Assembly (NCBI GenBank): GCA_002286855.1
Contig: NRSV01000043.1
Span: 62,001 to 126,000 of the forward strand
Direction of reading: 5' to 3'
Length of the DNA stretch: 64,000 nt
From: Bipolaris cookei
Taxonomy: Eukaryota; Ascomycota; Dothideomycetes; Pleosporales; Pleosporaceae
The translations under genes were made by a program, and so were the position numbers. Positions 24,201 through 36,300 of the stretch are shown here, in pieces. How positions within the stretch are numbered: the first letter of the stretch is position 1; every line of letters starts with the position of its first letter. The notes beneath the pieces were generated by a model. The model did not search any database and had not been told where the DNA came from. It saw only the letters and a list, made by a program, of their open reading frames with translations.

Positions 24201-24410
24201 TATACCATTACCATCTTGATAAATATGATGGAGGCGTCCCCCTAGCCTAGTCGTCTACCTTGAGCCTAAACACCATCACTGCGCGCCCTACCTTGCCCAC
24301 CCTACTCCTACTACTGCCCGTCTTCCTTGCTTGCTTGCTACATTGGCAACCAGAGTAGAAGAGGCGCAGCAAGAATAAGGCCCTTCACTCTCCCGCCAGG
24401 AATAGAGGCC
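21231..24410. other. Gene-poor region of 3.2 kb
   Basis: No convincing gene was found on either strand. Visible items are a hairpin-forming pair (caatctgttga at 21929-21939 and its complement at 21982-21992), three 10-bp tandem units at 22801-22830, and scattered GC-rich spacer. Open frames of 60-145 codons show no protein features I trust. Confidence 0.4.
22801..22830. repeat. 10-bp tandem repeat, three units (cgatgcggca)
   Basis: Units cgatgcggca, cgatgcggca and cggtgcggca follow each other without a gap. Confidence 0.9.
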
Positions 24411-25789
24411 ATGTCGATTACACTTGAATGTGCTATCCCTCCTCCACACCTCTTCCAGTCAAGAACACCCTCTTGGCAAAGTCCCTACCACAGTCATACT
24501 TACCCCGCCTCGACCTCCTCGCCTGCTCCCATGTCTCCTCAGTCGCTCCAACCTTCCATGTTACATCTGCCAGAAAGTCCTCTACACTCTCACGAGGCCA
24601 TCCATATCCCGGCCTCTGCGTGGTATGGCCCCTCAATTTCGGCCCCCGAGTGCTCTAGTGAGGTTTGTACTTGATTCTTACCGCACGACTGGCTACTCAC
24701 ATGTACCCACCTAGACTAGCTATGCCTCATACAACAGCTACATTACTCCTCACACATCCTCTATCAACCTGTCGCCGCCAACAACAGCGTTTCCTTATAT
24801 GTCAAAACATCCGGGATCTGCAACACAGTTGGATCCATCTGTTACGCTGTCTCCAGGCACAGTCTACTCTCGAGACTCAGTGATACCCGAGCCTGCCAGT
24901 CCATCAGAAGAGCCTCAGTCTGACCCAAGGTGTTCGTTACATCAGTCGACCTTGCGTCTCGGGCCACAGTCTCACCTACTGGACCGAAACCACAGTAGCT
25001 TGAGTAACTTGAACACCACAAGAGCGAACGTCTCCTGGGCCATGAACCCCCTGGGCATCCACTCCAGTCATGAATCGTACTATCCAGCATTCCCATCCTT
25101 GAATCATAGTCCTCGTCTGAGTGAACCATCAGTAGAGCTATCAAACCAGATGGTCTCACCACAGCCACGACGCATGTACACCCTTATTGCCCCTCTGCCA
25201 CAAGAGACGCCTCGATCACATAGCACCAAGAGGTACCATGAAGATGAAGAAGAAGCACTCGATAGCTCCAAGCGTAGGAAGCGATCAGATTCGCAAACAT
25301 CGACACAGTTTGAGCTGAGTGACGAGGACAAACTGCTACTCAAGCTCAAGGAACAAGACTCCATGCCGTGGAAGGATATCGCAGCACGTTTCCAGACAGA
25401 ACTACAAAAGTCTTATCAGATACCTGCGCTACAGATGCGCTACAAGCGCCTGAGAGAACGAATGCGGGTTTGGACCGACACCGACCGTAAAGCACTGCGT
25501 ATGGCGCACGAGTACTGGTTACAAAACAAATTTGAGATTATTGCGCAAAAGGTGTGTATTGATTTTAACGATTAAAGTGCACAGCTGATCAATCCCATAG
25601 ATGTTGGAGTATGGTGCGCAAGAGAAATGGACAGCACGGCAATGCTCACGTCAATGGCAAATGATGGATCACCCACCACTGTCATATGCGCAGTTCGATC
25701 ATCATGTTCAGCAGGGCTTTGCCCCTTACGCCATGAGTCCTATTGAACCGCCGCACAATAATTCCCTGCCCTTCTTGCACACCGGATGA
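24411..25789 (+). CDS. Myb/SANT-like DNA-binding protein
   Basis: Three exons, 24411-24662, 24715-25551 and 25601-25789, give about 425 residues with all junctions in phase. The first 260 residues are Ser/Pro/His-rich and probably disordered, as in many fungal regulators. A basic cluster (SSKRRKRS, near residue 275) could be a nuclear localisation signal. The structured part follows: LSDEDKLLLKLKEQDSMPWKDIAARFQ...LQMRYKRLRERM resembles one Myb/SANT repeat. A second, RVWTDTDRKALRMAHEYWLQNKFEIIAQKM...KWTARQCSRQW, crosses the last intron. The family of Myb-like factors with a long disordered N-terminus is common in Dothideomycetes. The target genes are unknown. The short tail after the second repeat ends at the stop at 25787-25789. 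Confidence 0.78.
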
Positions 25790-26613
25790 GCTTTCCAGGT
25801 CGAGTAGGACAGGCAAACTGGTCACAGTCATGCCCCTTTACTTCTTCGTCTTCGTCTTCTTTCTTCTTTATCTCCGTCTTATCCACATTCCTGCCATGAT
25901 TCATTCACTGGAATGATAACAAGCGCTTCTCCTGATATGATGCGGCACGGGCATGGCGTTGTCCAGAAAAAACGGGCGGCTTGCACAGGAGATTGGGGCG
26001 TGGCTGGCAACGGCAAACGAGCACTGCGCACCGCCCTTATCCAAGACTCACAGATCCATATTCTATTTTTCCACTAGATACCCTTGCTTAAGGTCAGCAA
26101 TGACCGATATTGTAACGATTCGTTGTTTTCTATCGATTGCCGCACCAGGTGATCCCTTTCTCCATCGTGCCTTATGCACCCATTTTAAACTCAAACGGCG
26201 CGAGCCAACGTATGTACATTAGGTCGCATTTTTCAATGAATGAACCTACAAAATTCTCTAGACGAGTAAAAGCATTCCTTTTCAACAAGCTTACCCGGTG
26301 CCATGCAACTACTCCGCACCGTTCCTGCCCAACATGTAAGAAACACCTACGCCGCAATCTGCAAAAAAAAAATAACAAAAAACTGGCCTTTCGCCGCGCC
26401 GCAATCGCCAAAAATGTATCAATGACAAGCAACGGCGCAACACCACCCTCCATGACTAGCCCCTCTTCTCTAAGCATGCAGGACCCCTTCTACAACCGCC
26501 AAAATGGCACGGAACAATTCCACCCCATGCCGCAGTAAAGATATCTCTTCTTCACCCGCGCGGTTGCCCAACATACCCTATGCGTATGCGCACAAGCGGC
26601 ACACACGCAACCC

Positions 26614-26628
26614 CTCTCTCTCTCTCTC
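26614..26628. repeat. (CT)n microsatellite
   Basis: Uninterrupted CT dinucleotides. Confidence 0.95.
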
Positions 26629-26939
26629 GTAATGACTCTACTACGTACCCTTTCCCTTCCGTGCCTTTACCGCGCCGTATTCGGCCCGTTTCCAACCGTC
26701 GATAGTGGCAATTCCGCTGTACGTACGTGCCACACCTCTACGCATGCATAACCGTCCGTAGCGTTCTCTTGCCGTTGCGGCGAGAGCGAGAGCGACAGCG
26801 AGAGCGACGGCGCGACATGTGATTGCAAGCACATGCGCGCGCGGGTTGCGAGCGGACGAGTTGAGAACTGTGCCGCGAGAGTACCTTACGACTAGGTAGT
26901 GGTAGCGTGATTGAAGCAAAGACTGGGGGAGGGGGGGTT

Positions 26940-26940
<1 letters not shown>

Positions 26941-26974
<34 letters not shown>
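26941..26974. repeat. (CA)17 microsatellite
   Basis: 34 bp of perfect CA repeats, a likely polymorphic marker. Confidence 0.97.
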
Positions 26975-26975
<1 letters not shown>

Positions 26976-27253
26976 CAATACTTTGTGGGTTGCACGTGTG
27001 TAGAGAGTATCAGGGGAGAGAGCCTTTTTTGGGATAGTCTGAATGTGGGAAGGTGGTGTGGCTCGGGTAGAGTTGCGTGCGCGGAAGGCTTGGGAGACGA
27101 GGTTCGCGCGTAGATATGGCGCATGGGGGGGTTTTTTTCTCGGAAATAAATGGAGGGATAGGGTAGGAATGGAGAGAGCGCACGCTTGTGAGTTTAGCAA
27201 GCGACATGTGATTGGTATTGGTATTCTATCATGTGTTTTTGGTATACTACACA

Positions 27254-27269
27254 TGTGTGTGTGTGTGTG
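27254..27269. repeat. (TG)8 microsatellite
   Basis: 16 bp of perfect TG repeats. Confidence 0.95.
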
Positions 27270-30200
27270 ACTGGACCAATGCCAGACGGCGCCTTGTCTA
27301 CACTACTATAGGTTTGCGAAGCCCCACTTCTTTGGGCTGTACGAGCAACTTGTGTACAAGGTTGCTTCATCGAGATTTAGGGCATGAGTGACGCACAGGG
27401 CGGGAAGAATGCAAGGGCAAGTGGTTTCGGATGATGCACATCGTATGTACCTGTCCAAAGCAAGTAAATGTGCATCCCTGCATCCAAGATCTGGATGTGG
27501 AAATCTCGCATCTCTATTAAGTCTTTTTACTCTCACCGGATGTGAAGAGACTGGCTTTGGCGATTGCGATTGGAAGGAGTGTGCTTGCCAGTCCATGCCG
27601 CTGGCTTACCGGACGAAGCTGATCAGCTGGATGAAGTTCACCTTTCATTAATGACCATACTAATGACCATATTCGTATTGTCATAATGGCTGTGCTAGAT
27701 GTCTGATAGTGGGATCTAGAGGTTACAATGTCTCTGGCAGAGTGGGCACAAGTCTAGAGCATGTATAAGCCGAGAGTATCCGTCAAAATATGTTCTTGTT
27801 ATCTCGCATGCCGAAGTCACGAATTGTTTCTGAATATATCGTTAGCCAGCTTCTCATGTCAAAGGTAATGAACGCGCGTTCTTGACATGTGCCTACACCG
27901 TATTCTATTCAGAAGTGCCTTCGATTTTTGATGGACTGATATCGTCATATTCTTCTTTCAGCACACACGTGTAAGAAGATGTCTCGCATCTTAGAGCTCT
28001 TCAGAGGAAATTATCGACGCGAATTTGCCCAGATGTGTCGGCAGTTGCTTCAAATACGACCTGACGTGTATCACTTCCCCTTCACTGTCACCCTCCAAGA
28101 CTGAGAAGGCATAAGTATACACACGACTATAGTGAATCAGATCCAAGTAGGATAATGCATCTTCTCGCTGTGACTGGCTGCCTGGTTAGGAAATGTGATG
28201 AAGAAGAATTTGCTATTTGCTCAGTGATTGCTCACAGCTTACTCGGGGAAGAGGGAAGTTTCACTCCACAAACTAGTAAGCTTACTTACATCCGCTCGCT
28301 AATGTCGTCGCGGACCGTGTCCAAGGCCGGTTCGCTGTGCGCATAAGCGGCTTACATACTTGTGTTATAGGTTTCCAGCGGCCCGGCCGACCTTCCGGCA
28401 AACGATGGGACGCCTGATGGCGGCTGGGCTCCAAATACTACTTCTAATGGGAAAGGAGTACGAGCAAAAAACCCCGGTGTCCGGGACCTTCTGGAAATCT
28501 TGATAGACTGCTTACTTTCTTACTCGAAGCCCTAGGAAATGCGACGAGATATGCTGTCAGCATTAAAGTAGGCGTAGTTAACCCCCACGCCCGCCAGTCG
28601 GTGTGCATCTCGCAGTTGCCCGGAAGCCATTGCGGTCTCAGATGGGTGGCCATCGAGTGCTGACAGCGGTCTTTGCTTTTCGTGTTCGAAGAGTCAGCAC
28701 CCAATCGTGACTCGGCTTAGGAGCGTGGGAGGCCCAATGGCGTGCTCGGCGAACGTTACATTGGTCAATCACCGAGAAGTTATCCACGTTGCTGAACGGG
28801 CGATAAGCCGAGAGTCAGTTTGGAAACTTGGATGTAGTGGAACTTTCCTAATAGAGCCATAGTCGAGATATGTGTCGAGTCATAGGGCAAGCAGGGTGCC
28901 TGGGAACTCGAGGGGTAACTGGGAGGTTGACAACGGAGGGGCAAAGCGCTGTACTTGTGAAAGAGCACTCTGGTCCAGCGCCTCGACCGGGTCCATGTTT
29001 CATGATCTGCGCCCTACATTAGCGAAGTGGCGTTTCCCTTCCTATGGGTTTGCACAATGAATTCGGCCGATAATCATAGGCGTTGTTGAACTGCAGTCCA
29101 TTTAGCCGCACCATACAGGGTTCGTCGGCAGCAAGGAAGGCCGTCTGCTCGGGCTCGTGAGGTCATGCTGCACGTGCGCATCAGCATGCCTCCCCCACCC
29201 TCCCCTCTCTCCAGCTGATGAATGATTGCTCTGACTTGCAAATCCTCTGGGTGGCACGCTGACGGCCAGACAAAGCTCGAACCCATGACTGAAATCGATC
29301 TTCAAAACCAAGATGCGATCGGAAGCCGTCGAAGATCGGTTGCATAACGTGTTTGTCGGCTAATGTTGGAGAGCTGTTGAACGAGTGAAAGGCCATGCCA
29401 AGCCCAGAAACGTAAGACTTGTTCTGGGAAGGTTACCGCGGTGCGGAGCCAAACGCCGACCTACCGGTGAACACAGAGACGGATGGAGGCTGCAAGTGAA
29501 TATCCCCTTTGAGCAAGCGCATGTCCATGGTGCAATGGCAAAGTGCAGACGAAAAAGTCCAGCAGCTTCACAGACTTGTAAGCTCGTATAGGTACGCACG
29601 GTGGCTTATAGCAGCGTCTACAATTAGGCACGGGATTGTGTGTACTTTGTTTTCGCCCCACGGACCTTCTTGTTCGGTATCTTCCCCAGATCTTCTTCGG
29701 CCCTTCTAGCGCTTATGGCGTCCGTCAAGTCGGGTGCTGTGCAGCTGAGGCCCGTGAAGCCGCCCAGGGTGCGCATGAGATTTGTAGACGCGACGCTTGT
29801 GTGCAAGTCTAGAGCACTAGATACATGAGCGTTTAAAGTAAGCGCACAGAGCGTGATAGGAGACGTCCAACATTTAACCGGTCATAGTGTTCTGTCCAGG
29901 TTCAATGTGTTGCTGCGCCGTATCCCGGGGCTATGGAACATGTGTGCATTGAATTGCCACTAATACTGCCGTTTTGGGATAGAATGTACCATAAGTTTGC
30001 AAAGGAGTGAGGTTTGTGGTGTTAAGCTGCGAGGTTGTCGTGAGGGGCACCTGGGATAAGTCGGACAAGAACCTAAAGGCCGACAAGTCACGTATTTCCA
30101 GAAAGGCAGCCACCAATAGTGGCTCTTGACTCATTTGTCCACCTCTGCTATCTCCGAAAACCCCGCCACCAGGCCGTGCATCTATACGTAATGCTCCTAG

Positions 30201-30371
30201 ATACCTGATGTCTTAAGACCGGTGAAGCTCACTTGCACAAAGGCCTATTGTCTTTTCACTTTGTTGCCGGGACTGGGTAGTATGCGCACAGCATTGGGAC
30301 GAATCCCGTGTTTGACCTCTCAACTTCCACCCATCAATTCGCCCCGTTTCCTTCACGCCTCGCCAGCCAAC

Positions 30372-31292
30372 ATGACGGCTCTGACCATCGAATCTCGGTA
30401 CCTGATGCCATCGGGCTACAAGATCCCCGTACTCGGCTATGGTGTGTATCAAACACCTGCAGAGATTGCTACTGAAGTGGTTCAGCACGCGCTCAAAGTC
30501 GGTTATCGCCATGTAGACTCAGCTGTGGCATACAGAAACGAAGCACCTTCCGCTGAGGGCATGAGGAAGTCAGAAATTCCCAGGGAAGACCTTTTCTTTA
30601 CCACAAAGATTCCACCAAAGGACATGTCTTACGAAACGGCAAAAAAGCACATTGACAGTACGCTTGAGAAGACGGGCTTTGACTATGTTGACCTCTACCT
30701 GCTACACAGTCCATACGGTGGCAAGGCTAACCGGATCGGCGCGTGGAAAGCGCTCATTGAGGGTGTACAAGCTGGTAAAATCCGATCAATTGGCGTGTCC
30801 AACTATGGTGTGCATCATCTGGATGAGCTCGAGACATGGATCAAGGAGACGGAAGAGAAAGAGGGTAAAGGCAAAGGTGGGGTGATTAGCGTCAACCAGG
30901 TCGAATTACACCCTTGGCTTGCGCGGCCTGATATTACGGAGTGGTGCAAGAAGCGGGGTGTGTTATGCGAGGCATATTGTCCGATTGTACGTGCTACCAA
31001 GAATGACGACCCTTTGCTCAAGTCACTTGCGCAAAAGTACAGCAAGACGCCGTCACAAATCTTGCTACGGTGGAGCTTGCAGATGGTATGTTCAAAGCCC
31101 CTGCTGGTCGTTTGTTACAGGGACTAACAACCAGGATAGGGATTTGTACCATTGCCAAAGTCTGTTACCAAGTCAAGAATCGAGGAGAATGCCCAGATTT
31201 ATTCTTTTGAACTCTCAGAACAAGAGATGAAGAGTCTGGATACTGGAGTATACGAGCCTTGTTCATGGGATCCTACCGTTAGTCATGATTAG
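30372..31292 (+). CDS. Aldo-keto reductase
   Basis: Exons 30372-31085 and 31140-31292 give about 288 residues, the usual size. The catalytic tetrad is visible: Asp in GYRHVDSAVAYRNE, the Tyr five residues on, Lys in FFTTKIPP, and His in LYLLHSPYGG. The NADPH-binding end reads FVPLPKSVTKSRIEENAQIYSFELS. The protein is a soluble NAD(P)H-dependent oxidoreductase of aldehydes and ketones; the exact substrate is open. An upstream in-frame ATG at 30282 would add 30 residues with a mitochondrial-leader character (Arg-containing, no acids), so dual localisation through two starts is conceivable. It is followed on the same strand by a DJ-1/Hsp31-like gene and a hydantoinase/oxoprolinase gene. Confidence 0.9.
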
Positions 31293-31754
31293 TACTAGAA
31301 ATCTGAAAAGTCTTGTCTGAGTTTTTGATTGGACAGGTTGGATTGATGCTTACGGAGTATTCTCATTGTGTGCCATTCGGTGCTGAAATTTTGATAGTCT
31401 CTTGAATTGCGGTACTTTACCCAACAATTGTAGTCTCATTTGGACTCGATTTGACACGTGATTCATCTGCTCTAGCTATGAGCACTGTTTTTATATATGC
31501 CGGGGTTGCCCGACATATTGAATAGGACTGCGGAGAATAATGGAGACTCAAGTGAGCGCGTCGCATGTGACGTTTGCGATGCGTAAAAATCTGGTTACGT
31601 CATCCTGACCTACACATGAAAAGCGCACAGTTCAATCGAGGTCTTGAAAGACGCTCGACTTGCCTAGTTTTTTGATACCCTTGGATACCCATTCAGGTCT
31701 TTCCAGTAATACATTGACCGAAAACCTTGCTACTGCACCTGCGCATAAGTCACT
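31293..31754. other. Intergenic between reductase and DJ-1-like genes
   Basis: No gene was recognised. A tttatatatgcc stretch (about 31489-31500) could be a TATA-like element for the gene starting at 31755. Confidence 0.35.
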
Positions 31755-32513
31755 ATGGTACCAAATAAAAAGATTCTTATCATCCTCTCCGACGCCAGCT
31801 CTTTCCCTCTGTACAACACGGGTAACGATGGGAAAATAGTCTCACAAGACTCTGGCTATTTTCTCATGGAGCTTGCCAAACCACTATCCAAGATTCTAGA
31901 CGCAGGCTATGAAGTCACGTTTGTATCGCCCGAGGGCAAAGAACCCACACCGGACCCTTTGAGCGTGTCGCTCGCCGCCTTCGCAGGCAACTACTACGAG
32001 AAGCAGCGCGAACTGGACCTGATTGAAAGGATGAAGAAGGAAAACGGTTTCTCGAGGCCGAAGAAGTTTTCTGAAATCAGCGACGAGGAGCTGAAGGGCT
32101 TCGACGGCGTCTTCATCCCTGGAGGACATGCGCCCCTAAGGGATCTAGGGGACAATGCAGATCTGGGCCGTGTGTTATCACATTTTCACGGCGAGTCCAA
32201 GCCTACAGCAGCCATTTGCCACGGTCCATGGGCGTTCCTGTCGACCAAGTGTGGACCCAAGAAGGAATTCGAGTACAAGGGTTACAAGATAACGAGCTGG
32301 TCGGATGCAGAGGAGAAAATGATGGAGACGATGTTGAGGGGTGAGATTGATAAGGTTGAGAGTAGGCTGAGGGAAGAAGGCGCTGATATGCAGGAGGGTA
32401 TTGGGAAAAGTCTGGGCAGCATTACTGTAGATAGGGAGCTTGTGACGGGAGATAATCCGATGGCGGCGAATGCTCTTGGAGATAAGTTTTTGGAGATGCT
32501 GGCTGCAAGATGA
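31755..32513 (+). CDS. DJ-1/PfpI family protein, Hsp31-like (glyoxalase III type)
   Basis: A single exon encodes 252 residues. The N-terminal strand KKILIILSDASSFPLYNTG, the motif KPLSKILDAGYEVTFVSPEG, and the nucleophile elbow AAICHGPWAFLST with its conserved Cys place it in the DJ-1/PfpI superfamily. The glutamate that pairs with the Cys is probably the one in FVSPEGKEPTPDP or in the region near residue 30. The length and the insert between strands match yeast Hsp31-like proteins, which convert methylglyoxal to D-lactate without cofactor and act as stress chaperones. No signal peptide is present, so it is cytosolic. Its neighbour, an aldo-keto reductase, could act on the same reactive aldehydes (inference). 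Confidence 0.88.
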   Translation: MVPNKKILIILSDASSFPLYNTGNDGKIVSQDSGYFLMELAKPLSKILDAGYEVTFVSPEGKEPTPDPLSVSLAAFAGNYYEKQRELDLIERMKKENGFSRPKKFSEISDEELKGFDGVFIPGGHAPLRDLGDNADLGRVLSHFHGESKPTAAICHGPWAFLSTKCGPKKEFEYKGYKITSWSDAEEKMMETMLRGEIDKVESRLREEGADMQEGIGKSLGSITVDRELVTGDNPMAANALGDKFLEMLAAR

Positions 32514-33307
32514 CGGGGTATGACGATGATGAAGAACAAGGTAGATACAAGTATTGAGGAATTTGAGTACCAACAAGGTATTGGGAATATGCTGTGGTGT
32601 CATGTAGAGACAGTCCCAGAGGGGGGTTACTTACATAGCTGAATGGTGAGCAACGGACCCAACGCCTGGCAGATCGGATGGACGCGGAACAACCGCAGAC
32701 ACATACAACGGCTGGCTGCACGTGCCTCGGGCTCCCAACGTCAGGTTAGGCAAAAGAACGACAACGGCAAATGTCGCAGCGTCCAAGGTGCCAGAACCAA
32801 GGGCTTCGTTGATAGACCTGGCTGACCGCCCAGCCGCCCAGCAGCTAGCGAACCCCCCCCCCCCTTCCCCCACACACAGGGGGCAGAGGCTGCCACTGAT
32901 AACCGTCAATATTCCATCTGCATCTGCGCTATGGCAGTCGGATTAGCGAAACACCTTGCGTAATGGTGCTGGCACATGCGTGTCGACATCCGGGATAGGC
33001 GCACGACTAGAACTCTATATGGGAATTTAGACAGCGGCAGCGATGGGGCGATTGCTATCACAGGCAGCCAGTTGCCGAGTACACATTGAGTTGCCGAGTA
33101 CACATTGCTTAGCTGCCGTTACTATTGCCCGTCCGGCGGCGGCCCCAGTTTGGCGGCAGGCGGCTTTTTTCTTCCCGAGTGGCAGAAAAGCATAGTTCAG
33201 ACATGACGCAGGGCCAACTGACAGCCCATCGCCGACCCTACCCGCCCCTTTATAGCTGACCCCCAGCTGCCCATCGGCTGCCAGCCTTGAGAAATCGCCC
33301 CCGCAGC
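32514..33307. other. Intergenic with a C-run and a 19-bp tandem duplication
   Basis: No gene was recognised. A run of C lies at 32851-32861. The 19-mer gttgccgagtacacattga occurs twice in tandem (33071-33089 and 33090-33108, last base changed). Confidence 0.5.
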
Positions 33308-36300
33308 ATGGCTGTCCCCGGATACAGGCTGGGAGTTGATGTAGGAGGGTGAGTAATGTGTCGCTTCAAATCTGCTGTACTGGCTGCCTAAGTATCGCCC
33401 AAACCCGGCATGCACAGCTGCTAGCCTTAAAGCACATTATGTCCGAGATGCTACATTTGCCCCGTAGCTACGACTACCATCCCCTTGCCCCTCCCTTCAA
33501 GCGCCACCAAACACGGAAGAACCACAATAGCGTGCGGCTGACTCGAGCCCAGGACTTTCACCGATGGTAGGCATCGTCTCATGTAACCCTCACATTCATC
33601 CTTTAACCCACTCAGTCTGTGTAATTACCCCCAACGGAGAGGCCGTTCGCGCAAAGGTACCCACGGATACCCAGGACCAGTCCGTTGGGGTGCACAAAGG
33701 TGTGCAACAGGCCCGCAAGATCCTCAAAGAAAAGTATAACTGGCAAGGCAAATTCCAATACATACACCATGGCACCACAACTGCTACCAATGCTGTCCTT
33801 GAAGCCAAGGGTGCCAAATGCGGCCTCGTCGTTACAAAGGGCCACAAGGACATCTTGGCGGTCAGACGGAGTCATATTCCAGGTGGACTCGGTGCTTGGA
33901 TGAATTACAAGCAACCAGAGCCTCTTGTACCTCTAGAACGGACCGTTGAAGTCAAAGAGCGCATCAAAATCGATGGCAGTGTCTACTGCGAATTGGATGA
34001 ACAGCGCTTTCGGCATGATTTGCAGGACCTCAAGCAACAAGAGCCCGAAGCAATTGCCGTATCCCTGCTAAATTCATTCACCAACAACGCCCACGAAGAG
34101 CGCATCAAGACTATACTGCGTGAAGAATTTGGGCCACACGTTGAGATCGTCACGTCAACCGATGTCCTGCCAGAGATTCAAGAATATGAGCGCACAGCTA
34201 CAACAGCCACAAATGCAATGGTCAAGCCGGTAGTCAAGAAATACATGCAGAACCTCCAGAACAAGCTTGCCAAAGATACCGATGTAATTCGCATCTTGAA
34301 GTCTGATGGAGACTTGACTTCCGTCCAGCTTGCAGGCGAGACTCCTGTGCGCATCCTCATGAGTGGCCCAGCTGGTGGCGTCAAGGCTGTCTCGCATTTG
34401 GTTGCCAAAAATACGCCTTACAAGAACCTTATCACGTTCGACATGGGCGGTACGAGTACTGATTGCGCTTTGCTCAAAGGCAGCGACGCCATCATCCGAC
34501 AAGAGACCCAAATCGGTCATTTGTCAGTGCGCGCGCCATCAGTCGATGTAAATACAGTGGGAGCCGGCGGAGGCTCTATTGCGGTATACAACGACTTCAC
34601 CAAGAGTCTGCGTGTAGGACCAGAGTCCAGTGGCGCTACACCAGGCCCGGCAGCTTACGGCAAAGGCGGTATACAGGCGACTGTTACGGATGCGAACCTG
34701 GCACTAGGAAGACTACCTTCAAGGCTGCTTGGTGGCACTTTCGAACTTGATGTTGCAGCATCCGATAAGGCAGTTGAGTCGATCGCCAAACAAATGGGCA
34801 TTGATGTGACGTCGGCAGCCGAAGGGATCATCGATTTGGTAAATGAATCTATGCATGGTGCTCTTCGCCTGGTTTCTGTGGAACAAGGCTACGACCCCAG
34901 GGACTTTGCACTTGTTGCGCTCGGTGGAGCTGGGCCTCTTCACGGCAATGCTCTCGGTAAACTACTTGGTTCTTGGCCTGTGATTGTCCCCCCTTCTCCT
35001 GGAGTGCTATGTGCTCAGGGTGATGCCATCACCAAAATGTCTTACGAGCAGACCCGCACGTATATTCGAAACCTTTCGCAAACTTCCGAAACGGAATTCA
35101 AGGAGACACTGCTAGGACTCAAGGACGATGGTGTGACCAAGATGAAGGCTTCGCTTGCAAACGATGACGCTGAACTTCATGTCATATATCAAGCCGACAT
35201 GCGATACAGAGGCCAGGAGATGACGCTTACTGTCGGAATGGATTCTGATGAACTTGGTGAATCATCTAGTCTACTTAAAAATCTGCGCGATAAGTTCAAT
35301 GAAGCACATCAGCATCAGTTCGGCTTCTCCAATGTCAATGGAGAAGTCGAGACCATGCGCTTGCGTGCCAAAGTCATTGATGCTTCTGAAGAGGTGGCAT
35401 TGAAGCCTGTCGAGCGCGCTGATACCTCGGAGCCATTGCAAGTTGCTATCATCGCGAAACAGAACATCGTATATGACGGCAAGCAGGTAGAGGCAACGTT
35501 CTGGGACCGCACGCTACTTGGTGGTGCTGGAAAGATTGTGTACGGTCCAGCCGTCATCTCGGAGATGGACTCCAATACTCTAATACTTCCCGGCTTCTTT
35601 GGCGAGACTGACTCCATGGGCAATATCCTCATATGGCCTGTAGATAAGAAAACGTCGGAAAAGGCGGCACACACGAAAGAATCCGCACAGAAGCTTATCC
35701 AGGATTACCCCATCGTTGCAACTCTCATTGCCTCTGCGCTTGGTTCCATTCGAAGAGAAATGGATACTCTGGTTAGTAACTCCATTAGCAATTTTCGTCT
35801 GACGCATACTAATCTCCATGACTCAACTGTAGATGCTTCGTTGTGCAATGAGTCCAGCTATCCGTGAGCAACAAGATGAGTTCAACGTTATTACCAATAC
35901 CCGTGGCCAAATGCTCGTTGGCCAATTCGGGTCTTTCATAACTGAATTCCTGGAAGGTTGGGATGGGACTGTTGAAGAAGGCGACGTGTTCATCACCAAC
36001 GATGTTTATCAAATCGATGGTGCTGTCTCACACCTCAACGACATCGTCGCACTGCTGCCCATATACTACGACCATCGGCTCATAGGCTGGGCAGCTAACT
36101 TTGGCCATTTGACCGATGTTCAAGCCAAAGTGCCAGGATCCATGAGTGTTAATGCTAGTACAATCTTCGAAGATGGCCTACAGATTCCGATTGTCAAGCT
36201 CTACGCAAAAGGTGTGTACAATGAGAGTCTTGCAGCCGTCCTTTTCCGCAATTCGCGGATGCCGGAATGGTTCCAGAGTGATCTCATGGCCCTCGTCACT

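Larger units (their letters stand above)
25790..30371. other. Gene-poor region of 4.6 kb with microsatellites
   Basis: No gene could be supported on either strand. It contains CT, CA and GT microsatellites between 26.6 and 27.3 kb. From about 27.6 to 30.2 kb the sequence is unique-looking, mixed in composition and without coherent coding or terminal repeats. A 5' leader with an in-frame upstream ATG (30282) of the aldo-keto reductase gene lies at the end. Confidence 0.4.

Noticed and set aside
29640..29828. Small basic protein
   Set aside because: Short open frame in a gene-poor stretch with no family signal or supporting context.
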